Source: Kribbella sp. VKM Ac-2568 | Lineage (GTDB): Bacteria; Actinomycetota; Actinomycetes; Propionibacteriales; Kribbellaceae | Length of the DNA stretch: 64,000 nt | Assembly: GCF_004345365.1 (NCBI RefSeq) | Contig: NZ_SLVF01000021.1 | Location: forward strand, 45,374 to 109,373 | Direction of reading: 5' to 3' | Shown: positions 50,602 through 59,195 of the stretch, in pieces | How the letters are laid out: every line of letters begins with the position of its first letter | Position numbering within the stretch: the stretch's first letter is position 1 | The notes under the pieces: generated by a model | Told to the model about the DNA's origin: nothing | Database searches by the model: none | What the model saw: only the letters and a program-made list of their open reading frames with translations | Translations under genes and position numbers: made by a program

Positions 50602-52641
50602 ATGAACCTGCTGCGCTGGGGTACGCCTGACCTGACGCTCACCTTCGCTCTTGACGACGGCCCGGTGCGGCTGATCGCCGTACGCGAAACCTCACAGCCA
50701 GACGACAATGAGGCGGATCCCAGCCAGCCGCTCGTCGAGGTCTCCGCTATCGGGCACGGACTTTCGCCGAGCACCAACCGACACGTCGACACCAGTCTCG
50801 GTCAGCAATTGCGCTACGTCCGGCATGAGGAAACAAAGACGACGTTGCGCATCACCCAGGAGGAATCCAGCACCGGTCTGCGCGTCACCAGTGTGTTCGA
50901 AGCGCGCGCCGGCGTACGCGCCTGGTCCGAAGCCTCGATGACAGGCCCGGGGGCGCTCGAGCTCACCTTCCTGTCGTCCCTGGTCGTCGGCCTCGCGTCG
51001 GTCGATGCAGAGCTGCACTCCGCCGCCAACAGCTGGATGGCGGAGAACCGATGGTCAGCCCAACCGCTGCGCGCGGAGACGCTGGCGGACATCGTCCGCG
51101 ATCCGCATCATCACGTCGCCCGAAGCCGCCATGCCGTGACCAACACCGGCTCGTGGTCCAGCGGAGAGCGGCTGCCTGTCGGGGTTCTCGTCGAGCGGAG
51201 TACGCCGTACGCCCTCGGCTGGCAGATCGAGCACAACGGACCCTGGCACTACGAGCTCGGCGAAACCCGGCGCGGCGGCTACCTGCTGCTCAGCGGGCCC
51301 ACCGACCAGGAACATCAATGGAGCGTCGAGCTCACAGCGGACAAGCCGTTCACGACGGTGCCCGTGTCACTCGTCGCTGGAACCGACCGCGACAGCGTGT
51401 TCGCCGCACTCACCCGCCAACGCCGCGCCGTGCGGAACCGGCGTCCGATCGACGACCGGATGCCAGTGATCTTCAACGACTACATGAACACCCTCATGGG
51501 CGATCCGACCACGGAGAAGCTCCTGCCACTCATCGACGCGGTCGCGGACGTCGGCGCGGACTACTTCTGCATCGACGCCGGCTGGTACGCCGAAGGCGAC
51601 TGGTGGAACACCGTCGGAGCATGGCAGCCGTCGACGACCCGCTTCCCGAAGGGGCTTGCCGAGGTGATCGACCGGATCCACTCACGCGGCATGGTGCCCG
51701 GCCTGTGGCTCGAACCCGAAGTGATCGGCGTCCGCTCACCCATCGCCCACGAACTACCCGACGACGCCTTCCTGACCCGCCGCGGCCTACGGGTCGCCGA
51801 GTCCGGCCGGTACCTGCTCGACCTCCGCAGCGCGGCCGCCCGCAAGCATCTCGACGACACCGTCGACCGGCTGATCCGCGAGTTCGGTCTGGGCTTCTTC
51901 AAGTTCGACAACAACACGATGACCGGGCCTGGCACCGACAAGGGCGGCACGTCGCTCGGCCACGGGCTGCTGGAGCACAACCGGGCGTTGCTCGAATGGC
52001 TCGACGGCCTCCAGACACGCCACCCGGACCTGCTGATCGAGAACTGCGCCTCAGGTGCGATGCGGATGGACTACGCCATGCTGTCCCGTCTCCATCTGCA
52101 GTCGACCTCGGACCAGGAACATCCGTTGCTCTACGCACCGATCACCGCGGCCGCCCCAGCCGCCATACTCCCCGAACAGGCCGGCCACTGGGCCTACCCG
52201 ATCAGCGGAACCACCCGCGAGGAGTTCACCTTCGCCCTCGTCAACGGCATCCCCGGCCGCCTCTACCTCTCGGGTCACCTCAACCGGATGACGCCGGCTG
52301 AGCTCGACCTCACCCGTTCAGCGCTGTCCGCCCACCGGGCGATCCTCGACGACCTCGATTCGCTCGTCCCCGCCTGGCCCATCGGCCTACCGGCATGGAC
52401 CGATGAATGGATCGCCCTCTGCCTGAACGGTCCCGGCATGTCTTACCTGGCCCTCTGGCACCGCGCTCCCGGCCCGTCCACCATCACTCTCCCCATCCGC
52501 CGAGCAAGGATCGATCCCCACTTCCCCACTCACCTCACCGACTGGACCTACACCTGGACCGACGACGCACTCACCATCACCACTAGCACTCCCGAACCCT
52601 CAGCACGCGTCCTGCGCCTAACGCCCACCACTGCCGACTGA
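50602..52641 (+). CDS. GH36 alpha-galactosidase
   Basis: 679 residues, no signal peptide. Long N-terminal beta-sandwich domain (about 1-270), then the TIM barrel: MPVIFNDYMNTLMGDPTTEK, YFCIDAGWYAEGDWWNTVGA, MVPGLWLEPEVIG, GLGFFKFDNNTMTGPGTD with the nucleophile Asp436, LIENCASGAMRMDYAML, and STSDQEHPLLYA with acid/base Asp504. These are the GH36 clan-D positions. It would remove terminal alpha-galactose from imported oligosaccharides. It starts 9 bp after the regulator stop, making it the third gene of the plus-strand operon. Confidence 0.92.
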   Translation: MNLLRWGTPDLTLTFALDDGPVRLIAVRETSQPDDNEADPSQPLVEVSAIGHGLSPSTNRHVDTSLGQQLRYVRHEETKTTLRITQEESSTGLRVTSVFEARAGVRAWSEASMTGPGALELTFLSSLVVGLASVDAELHSAANSWMAENRWSAQPLRAETLADIVRDPHHHVARSRHAVTNTGSWSSGERLPVGVLVERSTPYALGWQIEHNGPWHYELGETRRGGYLLLSGPTDQEHQWSVELTADKPFTTVPVSLVAGTDRDSVFAALTRQRRAVRNRRPIDDRMPVIFNDYMNTLMGDPTTEKLLPLIDAVADVGADYFCIDAGWYAEGDWWNTVGAWQPSTTRFPKGLAEVIDRIHSRGMVPGLWLEPEVIGVRSPIAHELPDDAFLTRRGLRVAESGRYLLDLRSAAARKHLDDTVDRLIREFGLGFFKFDNNTMTGPGTDKGGTSLGHGLLEHNRALLEWLDGLQTRHPDLLIENCASGAMRMDYAMLSRLHLQSTSDQEHPLLYAPITAAAPAAILPEQAGHWAYPISGTTREEFTFALVNGIPGRLYLSGHLNRMTPAELDLTRSALSAHRAILDDLDSLVPAWPIGLPAWTDEWIALCLNGPGMSYLALWHRAPGPSTITLPIRRARIDPHFPTHLTDWTYTWTDDALTITTSTPEPSARVLRLTPTTAD

Positions 52642-52671
52642 CACCGCCTCATCAGCCACCAGGGAAGGAAC

Positions 52672-52992
52672 GTGACCGACTCTTCGCAGAGCAAACTCGA
52701 TGAGCTCGTCCCACCCACATTGGCGGACAGAATCCGCAGCTACCACTCCGCAGGCCCCGCGTGGCTGCGCGACCTGCCGGAACTGACCGCCAGCGGTGTC
52801 GACAGATGGGATCTCACATTGTTTCCTGCCTTCGACCCCGGTGGCGACTCAAGCTGGACCGCGCCGGTACGGCGACGTACCGGTGACCTGGCAGTGCTCC
52901 AGCTCAGTGTGCCGACACAAGTCCGTCGCGGCGTGGTCGGCAGCAGGCGTGACCTGCGGGCCTGCCCGGTGGCTTCAGGGTCGGCGACCTGA
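52672..52992 (+). pseudogene. Aminoglycoside 6-phosphotransferase-like kinase, N-terminal stub
   Basis: GTG 52672 has a good GGAAGGAA ahead. The first 85 residues (LADRIRSYHSAGPAWLRDLP, DRWDLTLFPAFDPGGDSSWT, APVRRRTGDLAVLQLSVP) match the start of the APH(6)/hydroxyurea-phosphotransferase family. The ATP-binding and catalytic H-x-D region is absent; the frame continues as unrelated residues to 52992. No resistance function is expected. Confidence 0.75.
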
Positions 52993-53093
52993 GTCTCGGG
53001 CATGGGGGCAGCGTAGGCGCCATGACTGTCGGGTGCTGACGATCCGAGCCGACTGCCGTCGATGAATCAACCACCGGGGTCTGCGCGATCCCC

Positions 53094-53528
53094 TCACTCA
53101 TGCCGATGGCAGCGCGTTGAAGTTCGGCCGCGGTGGCTCCGAATCGCATTCACCAGAATCGTGCGCACGACTACGTGGGCGAGAGGAGGCAACTCCTCAA
53201 GGCCGAACCAACCGATGTCGTCGTGTTCCTCGGGAGCGACGTTCGCTGGCGTTCCCTGCCAGTCACGCACAAGCCAAGCGCTCAGGAGTGCCGGCTCTTC
53301 TGCAGGTCCTGCGGTCAGCCGGCACAGATGAGACGCCGAGCCCGTCGCTATCTGCACGCCCAGTTCCTCTTGCAGTTCCCGCGTGAGCGCGCCTAGTTCT
53401 GACTCCCCAGCCTCCATGTGTCCACCGGGCAAATCCCAGATATTCGGGTACGCACGCTTGTTCGGACTCCGGTGCACGAGTAGAACTCGACCTTCACGAA
53501 CCAGCGCGCCGACAACGACCTCATGCAT
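53094..53528 (-). CDS. NUDIX hydrolase
   Basis: 144 residues. The Nudix box is complete: GGHMEAGESELGALTRELQE then ELG, fitting Gx5Ex7REUxEExGU, with VVVGALVREGRVLLVHRSPN and YPNIWDLPGG before it. MutT-like, cleaving a nucleoside diphosphate linked to another group; substrate unknown. ATG 53528 is chosen because the domain begins at once. The frame extends to an ATG at 53573. Confidence 0.87.
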   Translation of the reverse strand: MHEVVVGALVREGRVLLVHRSPNKRAYPNIWDLPGGHMEAGESELGALTRELQEELGVQIATGSASHLCRLTAGPAEEPALLSAWLVRDWQGTPANVAPEEHDDIGWFGLEELPPLAHVVVRTILVNAIRSHRGRTSTRCHRHE

Positions 53529-53606
53529 TCGTGGATTAGAGCATGGACATCCGACAAGCGAACGTACGCTCATGCCGCATTCCGCGCGGTTCGCGAGGGC
53601 GGGTGG

Positions 53607-53810
53607 TCAAGCTGCGAACGCGACAGGGCGCCGGCGGGCTTGTTCTCGTAACAGGTGCCGCAGGGTCGTGGCGATGCAGGCAAACCTGGAGCCAGCCGGT
53701 CGCCGAGATGGTCGTGTTCTCGAACGACTTGGCCAGGCGACAGGACCGTCCCAGGCGGCTGTGGGCGACCTCAACGCGCCAGGCGTGCCGGATGGGCCGG
53801 AAGACCGGCT
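53607..53810 (-). pseudogene. IS5-family transposase, C-terminal remnant
   Basis: Across two minus frames: RHAWRVEVAHSRLGRSCRLA then KSFENTTISATGWLQV, continuing as ACIATTLRHLLREQARRRPV. This is the C-terminal catalytic-Glu region of IS5-type transposases (usually RWVVERTHAWLGRFRRLARDYE, then TTATATAWI). One frame change near 53690; the upstream part is lost. Confidence 0.65.
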
Positions 53811-54146
53811 GCCTGTCGTCCCACCCCACTCTGTGGACCTCGAGGTCGTGGGCTGGGCCGAGGGTACGAGCCGCGGCCGTATGGGCCGCCTCGGCCGTGG
53901 AAGGCGAATCCGCTGGTCGAGGCGCCGGACGCCAGGTGGGGTGTCGATGACGATCATCGAGGGCGTCTCCTCGGTCCACGTCGTCGACACGATGCAGAAC
54001 GAGACGGCGTGTGCGCCTGCTTGTTCCCGACCTGTTGTCCTGTTGCCACCCCGGTTAGGGCTGCGCGATGGGCTTGCGGTTGGGCCATTACCTGCGGCCG
54101 TCGCGGGCGATGCCGCCGGAGGGTCGGACCCGCCGTTGAGAGAGTG
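53811..54146. other. Stretch between the IS5 remnant and the GNAT gene
   Basis: Minus frames continue open without recognisable domains; probably the rest of the decayed element or its former flank. Confidence 0.35.
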
Positions 54147-54722
54147 TCAGCCGGTGCCAGTCGTTTCCGACGACCAGTCGCTGCGGATCAGCCCGTAGAC
54201 CCAGGAATCCGAGACATCACCGTTGACGACGCAGTCCTGGCGCAGCGTTCCCTCGTGCACAAATCCGACCTTTTCCAGAACCCGGGCCGATCCCACATTG
54301 CGCGTGTCGGTCTCGGCCTGGACCCGATTCAGGTCGAGCGTCTCGTATGCCCATTGCAGGACAGCGTGCGCAGCCTCGGTTGCGTAACCGTGGCCCCATG
54401 CGTCCTCGATGAAGCAGTAGCCCAACGCGGCGCTTCGGTAGTCCGGGTTCCATCGGGTCAGGCTGATCCATCCGATGAAGGCCCCGCCCTCGACACGGTC
54501 CACGGCCAACCGTGCCCCGGTGCCGTCCTCGGCCATCTGCTGACACTTCGCGATGAACTTCGCGGCACGGTCGCGTTCAGTCCAGGGTGGCGCGTCCCAG
54601 TAGCGCAGCACGTGGGCGCTGCTCTGCATGGCGTACAGAGCGTCTGCGTCTGCGTCGTCGAAAGGACGCAGGCGCAGGCGATCGGTGTGGAGTGTGGGTG
54701 TGTGCAGGTCCATGCGCGTCAT
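54147..54722 (-). CDS. GNAT-family N-acetyltransferase (RimJ/RimL type)
   Basis: 191 residues. HTDRLRLRPFDDADADALYA opens the RimJ-like fold; the acetyl-CoA region is RSAALGYCFIEDAWGHGYATEAA; then NRVQAETDTRNVGSARVLEK and VGFVHEGTLRQDCVV. Such enzymes acetylate a protein N-terminus or a small amine; the target is not known. ATG 54722 (GAGG ahead) is used; ATG 54713 is an alternative. Confidence 0.9.
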   Translation of the reverse strand: MTRMDLHTPTLHTDRLRLRPFDDADADALYAMQSSAHVLRYWDAPPWTERDRAAKFIAKCQQMAEDGTGARLAVDRVEGGAFIGWISLTRWNPDYRSAALGYCFIEDAWGHGYATEAAHAVLQWAYETLDLNRVQAETDTRNVGSARVLEKVGFVHEGTLRQDCVVNGDVSDSWVYGLIRSDWSSETTGTG

Positions 54723-54795
54723 AATGCCTCGTCATGTCGAGCGGATATCGAGCCGGCCACCTTCGACGGGCTAGGGGCTTCCTGCACGGCGTCCC

Positions 54796-54827
54796 CGTCC
54801 GTCGCGAAGTCGGCTTCGCGACGGACG
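54796..54827 (-). terminator. 14-bp perfect hairpin, terminator of the epimerase gene
   Basis: Stem CGTCCGTCGCGAAG (54796-54809) with CTTCGCGACGGACG (54814-54827), loop TCGG, starting 10 bp beyond the stop of the minus-strand gene at 54838. No U-run. Confidence 0.7.
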
Positions 54828-54837
54828 AGGACACCGA

Positions 54838-55782
54838 TCACCGCACGGCTCGCTTACCCGAAAGGCCTTGTCGCCAACTGGGATGTGCGGGGTGCCACCC
54901 CAGTTCGCGCTTCGCTTTGGCGTTGGATGCGCCGCGCAGTTCTGTCATGAGCACGACGCCGGCTGGTCCAGCGGCCAGCCGTCCGATGAACCGCGGTACG
55001 CGCATCGGCTTCTTGGCGCCCAGCATCTCCGCTAGCTCCGGCAACCATTCGGCGACCGGGGCGGGCTCGTCATCGACGATGTTGTAGACACCGCGGCCAC
55101 CGTTCTCCACGGCTGCGACCGTGGCCTCGGCGGCGTCGGCGATGTGGACGAACGACCACACCCCGCCGCCGTCGCCGACGACCGGGAACTTGCGCTTGCG
55201 GATCAGCTCGAACTGCTCGGACCCTGGCGCCATGGAGGTGCCGGGTCCGTAGAAGGCGCCGTAGCGCAGCACGACCCCTTCGGTCCAGTCGGCGTCCAGC
55301 ACGGCCCCCTCCAAGTGCTTGACCGCGGAGATCATCGAGGCCATCGGGCGGATGGGCGCGGGATCGAGGGGGTCCTGTTCGGTCTTGACCGGCCCGCCCG
55401 TCCGGGCATAGGTGAACCCGCCGTTGCTCTGGGCGATGAACCGTCGAACCCCTACAGCGCGTGCGGCCGCGAGCAGGTTGTCGGTCCCCTCGATCCGCAA
55501 CCGGTCGGTGGCGGCGAAGCTGCGTTCCATGTGGCGGGGGTCAACATGCCCGATGGCGGTCAGCTGGTGGACGACCACCTCCGGCGCCGACTGGCGCACG
55601 GCGGCATCGACCGCCGCGCGGTCGAGCGCATCGGCGATGACCGACACCGCGCCCAGCTTCGAGACCTTGGCCTTGTCCGACTCCTTGCGGATCATGGCGA
55701 ACACCTCGTGTCCCGCATCGACCAGACGTGGCACAAGCTGCCTACCCATCGCTCCAGTCGCTCCTGCAACCAGCACTCTCAT
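54838..55782 (-). CDS. NAD(P)-dependent epimerase/dehydratase (extended SDR)
   Basis: 314 residues from ATG 55782 (AGGAG 7 bp ahead). The N-terminus MRVLVAGATGAMGRQLVPRL is the SDR nucleotide loop; VVVHQLTAIGHVDPRH and the catalytic-region analogue FIAQSNGGFTYARTGGPVKT follow, where the usual YxxxK pattern is not obvious; then DWTEGVVLRYGAFYGPGTSM. C-terminal RGASNAKAKRELGWHPAHPS is the common epimerase ending. It lies 82 bp after the SigJ-type gene on the same strand, a standard sigma/enzyme pairing. Substrate unknown. Confidence 0.87.
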   Translation of the reverse strand: MRVLVAGATGAMGRQLVPRLVDAGHEVFAMIRKESDKAKVSKLGAVSVIADALDRAAVDAAVRQSAPEVVVHQLTAIGHVDPRHMERSFAATDRLRIEGTDNLLAAARAVGVRRFIAQSNGGFTYARTGGPVKTEQDPLDPAPIRPMASMISAVKHLEGAVLDADWTEGVVLRYGAFYGPGTSMAPGSEQFELIRKRKFPVVGDGGGVWSFVHIADAAEATVAAVENGGRGVYNIVDDEPAPVAEWLPELAEMLGAKKPMRVPRFIGRLAAGPAGVVLMTELRGASNAKAKRELGWHPAHPSWRQGLSGKRAVR

Positions 55783-55864
55783 CGTTAGCTCCTGTTCGGT
55801 TCCGGATGTGTCACCTGAACCGGACAGCCCGCCGTTTCCTGACAGGAGCCATATGTAATACACG

Positions 55865-56806
55865 TCACATCACGAGAAGGGGTTCCCCGTGGTCGGCCGC
55901 CGCCCATTGTTCGGTCGCGCGTTCGAGCTTGTCGGGGTTTGCCTGCGTACGGCAGGCAGCGATGCCCTCGGCGGTGACCTCCAGGCACATGATGGCGACG
56001 ACCCGGCCCTCCACGACGGCGACCACGGCGGGCTCGCCATTGGCGGTCCAGGAAAATATCTCGGGCGACCCACCGACGACGGCGCGCTTGGCCCCGTCCG
56101 GCCTGAACATGCCCCGAAGGAACCTCGCGACCGCGACGGCTCCCTCGAACGCCTTGGTGCGTGCCGGAACCTCCCCTCCGCCGTCGCCTATGGAAATGGC
56201 GTCCTTGGTGAGCAGGCGTACGAGCTCATCGGTCTGGCCGCTTGCGGCGGCCGCGAGGAACTCCTCGACGATTCGCCGGGCGCCCGCCCTGTCGACATCG
56301 CGGCGGGCTTTGCCGTATGCGACATGCTTCTTGGCGCGGTGAAGGATCTGCTGGCTGGCGGCCTCGGTGATGTCCAGGATCTCGGCGATTTCCCGGTGCG
56401 GATAGTCGAAGGCCTCCCGCAGCACGTACACGGCCCGCTCGTTGGGGGACAGGCGTTCCAGGAGGGTGAGGACCGCGTACGAGACCGCTTCGCGCTGCTC
56501 AGCGGTTTCGGCCGGGCCGAGCATCGGGTCCCCGGCTAGCAGCGGCTCGGGGAGCCATCGGCCTACGTAGGTCTCGCGTCGTGCCCGCGCGGACGTGAGC
56601 CGGTTGAGGCACAGGTTGGTGAGCACCTTCGTCAGCCACGCCTCCGGGACCTCGACGCGGTCGACGTCGGCGGCGTGCCAGCGCAGAAACGTCTCCTGCA
56701 CGACGTCCTGTGCCTCGTTCGCGGAGCCGAGGAGATGGTAGGCGATGGCCTCCAGACGTGGCCTCGACAACTCGAACCGGTCGACGTCGTCCCCCGTCAA
56801 AGGCAC
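55865..56806 (-). CDS. sigJ: SigJ-type ECF sigma factor with SnoaL-like C-terminal domain
   Basis: 313 residues: region 2 (SRPRLEAIAYHLLGSANEAQ, DVVQETFLRWHAADVD), region 4 (LERLSPNERAVYVLREAFDY, PHREIAEILDITEAASQQIL) and a C-terminal NTF2-like domain (RRIVEEFLAAAASGQTDELV, VVAVVEGRVVAIMCLEVTAE, TQANPDKLERA). Same architecture as 31250-32158 but a different copy (about 40 percent by eye). ATG 56806 is the start. The NAD-dependent epimerase downstream is the likely co-regulated partner enzyme. Confidence 0.9.
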   Translation of the reverse strand: MPLTGDDVDRFELSRPRLEAIAYHLLGSANEAQDVVQETFLRWHAADVDRVEVPEAWLTKVLTNLCLNRLTSARARRETYVGRWLPEPLLAGDPMLGPAETAEQREAVSYAVLTLLERLSPNERAVYVLREAFDYPHREIAEILDITEAASQQILHRAKKHVAYGKARRDVDRAGARRIVEEFLAAAASGQTDELVRLLTKDAISIGDGGGEVPARTKAFEGAVAVARFLRGMFRPDGAKRAVVGGSPEIFSWTANGEPAVVAVVEGRVVAIMCLEVTAEGIAACRTQANPDKLERATEQWAAADHGEPLLVM

Positions 56807-57255
56807 GACCTGATCGTACCTGATCCGCTACCAGGAGCACCCGCGCTTGGGTGCGTTGGAACTCGACGACATGCGGTGACGAACCATGCACTCTCGTGGT
56901 TCAGCGGATCCGAGAACGACCCCCCACACCCACGAGTGCGGTGAGTCTCGTGGCGGCGGCCTGATATCGCTAAACGCCTCAGCTCGAACGAGGGGTCTCT
57001 CGAACGATGCGTGTCCCAAACGACAGCACCGTCTTCCGTCGTGTATTGACCCAAGAACCCGCGAGATGCAGCCGCACGTGTCTAAGCCTCGATCCACCGA
57101 TGAATTCTCGCCGGTTCTCCGACGCTGGCTGGTCCATAGCCCGTTCAAACGTCATCGGATGGATGACGAGGTGGGCTTGTCATCCATTCGATGACGTGTT
57201 AGAACGGTCGTGCGTGTTGACAGCGATCAACAGTCAAATGTCAGGAGGTGGAACG
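56807..57255. other. Intergenic region carrying the hsp20 control sequences
   Basis: No gene supported. CCACGAG (56930-56936) and CTCGTGG (56947-56953) form a small hairpin. A 19-bp inverted repeat lies at 57149-57197. TGTTGA-N6-TCAACA at 57215-57232 is another symmetric site, and it includes TTGACA. Confidence 0.5.
57149..57197. promoter_or_regulatory. 19-bp inverted repeat upstream of hsp20, operator candidate
   Basis: Left arm 57149-57167 (ACGTCATCGGATGGATGAC) and right arm 57179-57197 (GTCATCCATTCGATGACGT) are inverted complements with one mismatch and an 11-bp spacer. It ends 58 bp before the start codon. It does not match the HspR (HAIR) or CIRCE consensus as I know them. Confidence 0.65.
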
Positions 57256-57699
57256 ATGTTGATGCGCACTGACCCGTTCCGTGAGTTGGAGCGACTGACC
57301 CAGCAGCTCACCGGTGGATCGACGCCAGGGACGTGGTCCCGACCGAACCCGATGCCGATGGATGCCTACCGGTCCGGCGACGAGTACGTGGTGGTCTTCG
57401 ATCTACCGGGGGTGGCGCCCGAGGCCATCGACCTCGATGTCGAGCGGAACGTGCTGACGGTGAAGGCCGAGCGCCGGCCCGCCCCGCTGTCCGACGAGGT
57501 GGAGATGCAGGTGGCGGAGCGCCCGCTCGGGGTGTTCTCCCGGCAGTTGTTCCTGGGCGACACCCTCGACACCGAACGGATCGAAGCGGCGTACGGCAAC
57601 GGCGTACTGACCCTGCGGATCCCAATGGCGGCGCAGGCCAAGCCGCGCAAGATCTCCATCAGCGGGTCGGGCTCGGAACCGCAGCAGATCGACGCCTGA
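57256..57699 (+). CDS. hsp20: Hsp20/alpha-crystallin-family small heat-shock protein
   Basis: 147 residues from ATG 57256 with AGGAGG 7 bp ahead. The alpha-crystallin domain spans about residues 35-125: PMDAYRSGDEYVVVFDLPGV, VERNVLTVKAERRPA, GVFSRQLFLGDTLDTERIEA and AYGNGVLTLRIPMAAQAKPR (with the conserved A-x-x-x-NGVL). The C-terminal basic-then-I-x-I segment PRKISI serves oligomer contacts. ATP-independent holdase. First gene of a three-gene operon with the HSP18-type regulator and a VOC protein. Confidence 0.95.
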   Translation: MLMRTDPFRELERLTQQLTGGSTPGTWSRPNPMPMDAYRSGDEYVVVFDLPGVAPEAIDLDVERNVLTVKAERRPAPLSDEVEMQVAERPLGVFSRQLFLGDTLDTERIEAAYGNGVLTLRIPMAAQAKPRKISISGSGSEPQQIDA

Positions 57700-57743
57700 C
57701 CAGGCCGCACCGCCTGCGGCCACTTCGACGCAGGAGCATCCCG

Positions 57744-58400
57744 ATGAAACCAGCCACGACGTTCGACAACGCGGCCGACGAGGTGACCTTCGTCAGCGGT
57801 GTGGTCGACCAGCTCGATGCCGGCAGCAACGATCCGGCCAAGCTGCTCGAGGCGCTGACCCACATCCGGATGCTCCGGGAGCAGCTGACCGAGTGGGAGC
57901 CCCGGTTGATCGACGCGGCCCGTACCGCCGGGGTCAGCTGGGCGCAGCTCGCCCCGGCGCTCGGAGTGGCCAGCAGGCAAGCGGCCGAGCGCAGATATCT
58001 GCGCCTCAACCCTAATGCGGTCGACCCCGCGATGACCGGAGAGCAGCGCGTCCAGGCCGCGCGCGACCACCGAGCGAGCGAACGCGCAGTGTCCGCCTGG
58101 GCGAGGGACAACGCCGCCGATCTCCGCCGGCTCGCGGGGCAGGTCACTGCGCTGGACGGGCTCGACCGCCCGACCCAGGCCAGCGTGGACCGGCTCCACC
58201 ATGCCTTGGGGGACAGCGATTCCGCGGCGCTGCTCGCGCCGCTCGCGGAGACCGGAACGAGACTCAGCCGGAAGCACCCGCACCTCGCGGACCAGATCTC
58301 CGCGATCGAGAACCGTACGAACCAGGTCCGCGAGGCGAGCAAGCAGCGTCCCGGCGGCCGGCAGTCCACAGATCAGACCAAGCAGAGGGGAAAGCGATGA
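57744..58400 (+). CDS. HSP18-type transcriptional regulator / Hsp20-associated protein
   Basis: 218 residues from ATG 57744 (AGGAG 7 bp ahead). The middle contains a helix-turn-helix-like stretch, DAARTAGVSWAQLAPALGVA then SRQAAERRYLRL (about residues 58-90). The remainder is helical (RAVSAWARDNAADLRRLAGQ) with a basic tail. Proteins of this kind are annotated next to hsp20 genes in actinomycetes as HSP18 transcriptional regulators; experimental support is limited. Position suggests it binds the 57149-57197 repeat. Confidence 0.7.
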   Translation: MKPATTFDNAADEVTFVSGVVDQLDAGSNDPAKLLEALTHIRMLREQLTEWEPRLIDAARTAGVSWAQLAPALGVASRQAAERRYLRLNPNAVDPAMTGEQRVQAARDHRASERAVSAWARDNAADLRRLAGQVTALDGLDRPTQASVDRLHHALGDSDSAALLAPLAETGTRLSRKHPHLADQISAIENRTNQVREASKQRPGGRQSTDQTKQRGKR

Positions 58401-58783
58401 AGCTGCTGTTCGAACTCCGTCCCGTCGAACACCTGGAAGCCAGCGTGGACTACTACCGCGGCATCGGCCTCGATGCCCTCGGCTGGCCCGACGACGAGAC
58501 CGCCCTGCTGGGACCGCGGGACGGATCCCCGACGATCGTGCTGGTGCGCGATCCCGCCGAAGGCGCGCTCGGCTCCGGCGGCGTGTACGACGTCGGCGAC
58601 GTTGACGCCTTCGTCGAGGCCCACGACGACCTGGACTGGCTGATCGCCCCGATCACCACCTCACTCGGCCGCTACGCGGTCTTCGCCGACCGCACCGGCG
58701 CCTGCATCCGCCTCCTGGACCCCGCCCCCCACCTGGGCACAGCCACCTCCTACTTTTCACCCCTGTACGCCGTCGCCGGCTGA
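58397..58783 (+). CDS. VOC-family protein (glyoxalase-like fold)
   Basis: 128 residues; one VOC module: LLFELRPVEHLEASVDYYRG, GLDALGWPDDETALLGPRDG, GVYDVGDVDAFVEAHDDLDW, GRYAVFADRTGACIRLLDPA. The second-strand Glu/His metal ligands of glyoxalases are only partly evident. Start overlaps the previous stop by ATGA, so it belongs to the hsp20 operon. Role unknown. Confidence 0.82.
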   Translation: MKLLFELRPVEHLEASVDYYRGIGLDALGWPDDETALLGPRDGSPTIVLVRDPAEGALGSGGVYDVGDVDAFVEAHDDLDWLIAPITTSLGRYAVFADRTGACIRLLDPAPHLGTATSYFSPLYAVAG

Positions 58784-58844
58784 GCCGCCCCACCGCGATC
58801 GCGGCCGGGCGAGAAATGAGCCGGGCAATGACTGTGGTCCAGAG

Positions 58845-59147
58845 ATGTGCCACGCCGTGCTGGTTCAACGTCTTGTCGCTGGACCGACCGATAACGGCGC
58901 GGACCTGTCCCTGGCGGATCTCGTCGCCGATCAGGACGGCGGATACGACGATCGGCTCGAAGTGGTCGACATGCTGGACCTGGTCATCGGTGAGCTGGAT
59001 CCGCGCGACCGCCGGATCCTAAGCTGCCGCGCCGAGCCGGTGGCGTGTACTTCGCGCCCAGCTCCAACCCAAGGGGCGCCAAATCAGGTCAGGCAACACC
59101 TCGGCCGATCCTTCATCGTTGCCCGAGGCAAAGGCATGATCCGCTGA
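58845..59147 (+). pseudogene. Sigma-70 (SigB/SigF-type) fragment
   Basis: The frame from ATG 58845 contains DLSLADLVADQDGGYDDRLE, VVDMLDLVIGELDPRDRRIL, the linker and start of region 4 of group-3 sigma factors. The DNA-binding half of region 4 is replaced by unrelated sequence, and regions 2 and 3 are missing. Confidence 0.5.
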
Positions 59148-59195
59148 TCCAATGGCTCTTGACTCTGTAGTTGGGTCCAGGGTTGACGATGGGGC

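Noticed and set aside
52672..52992. Aminoglycoside resistance gene
   Set aside because: Only the N-terminal 85 residues are present; the kinase catalytic region is missing.
53530..54140. A second intact transposase gene between NUDIX and GNAT
   Set aside because: Only the C-terminal IS5-like segment can be followed, and it changes frame.
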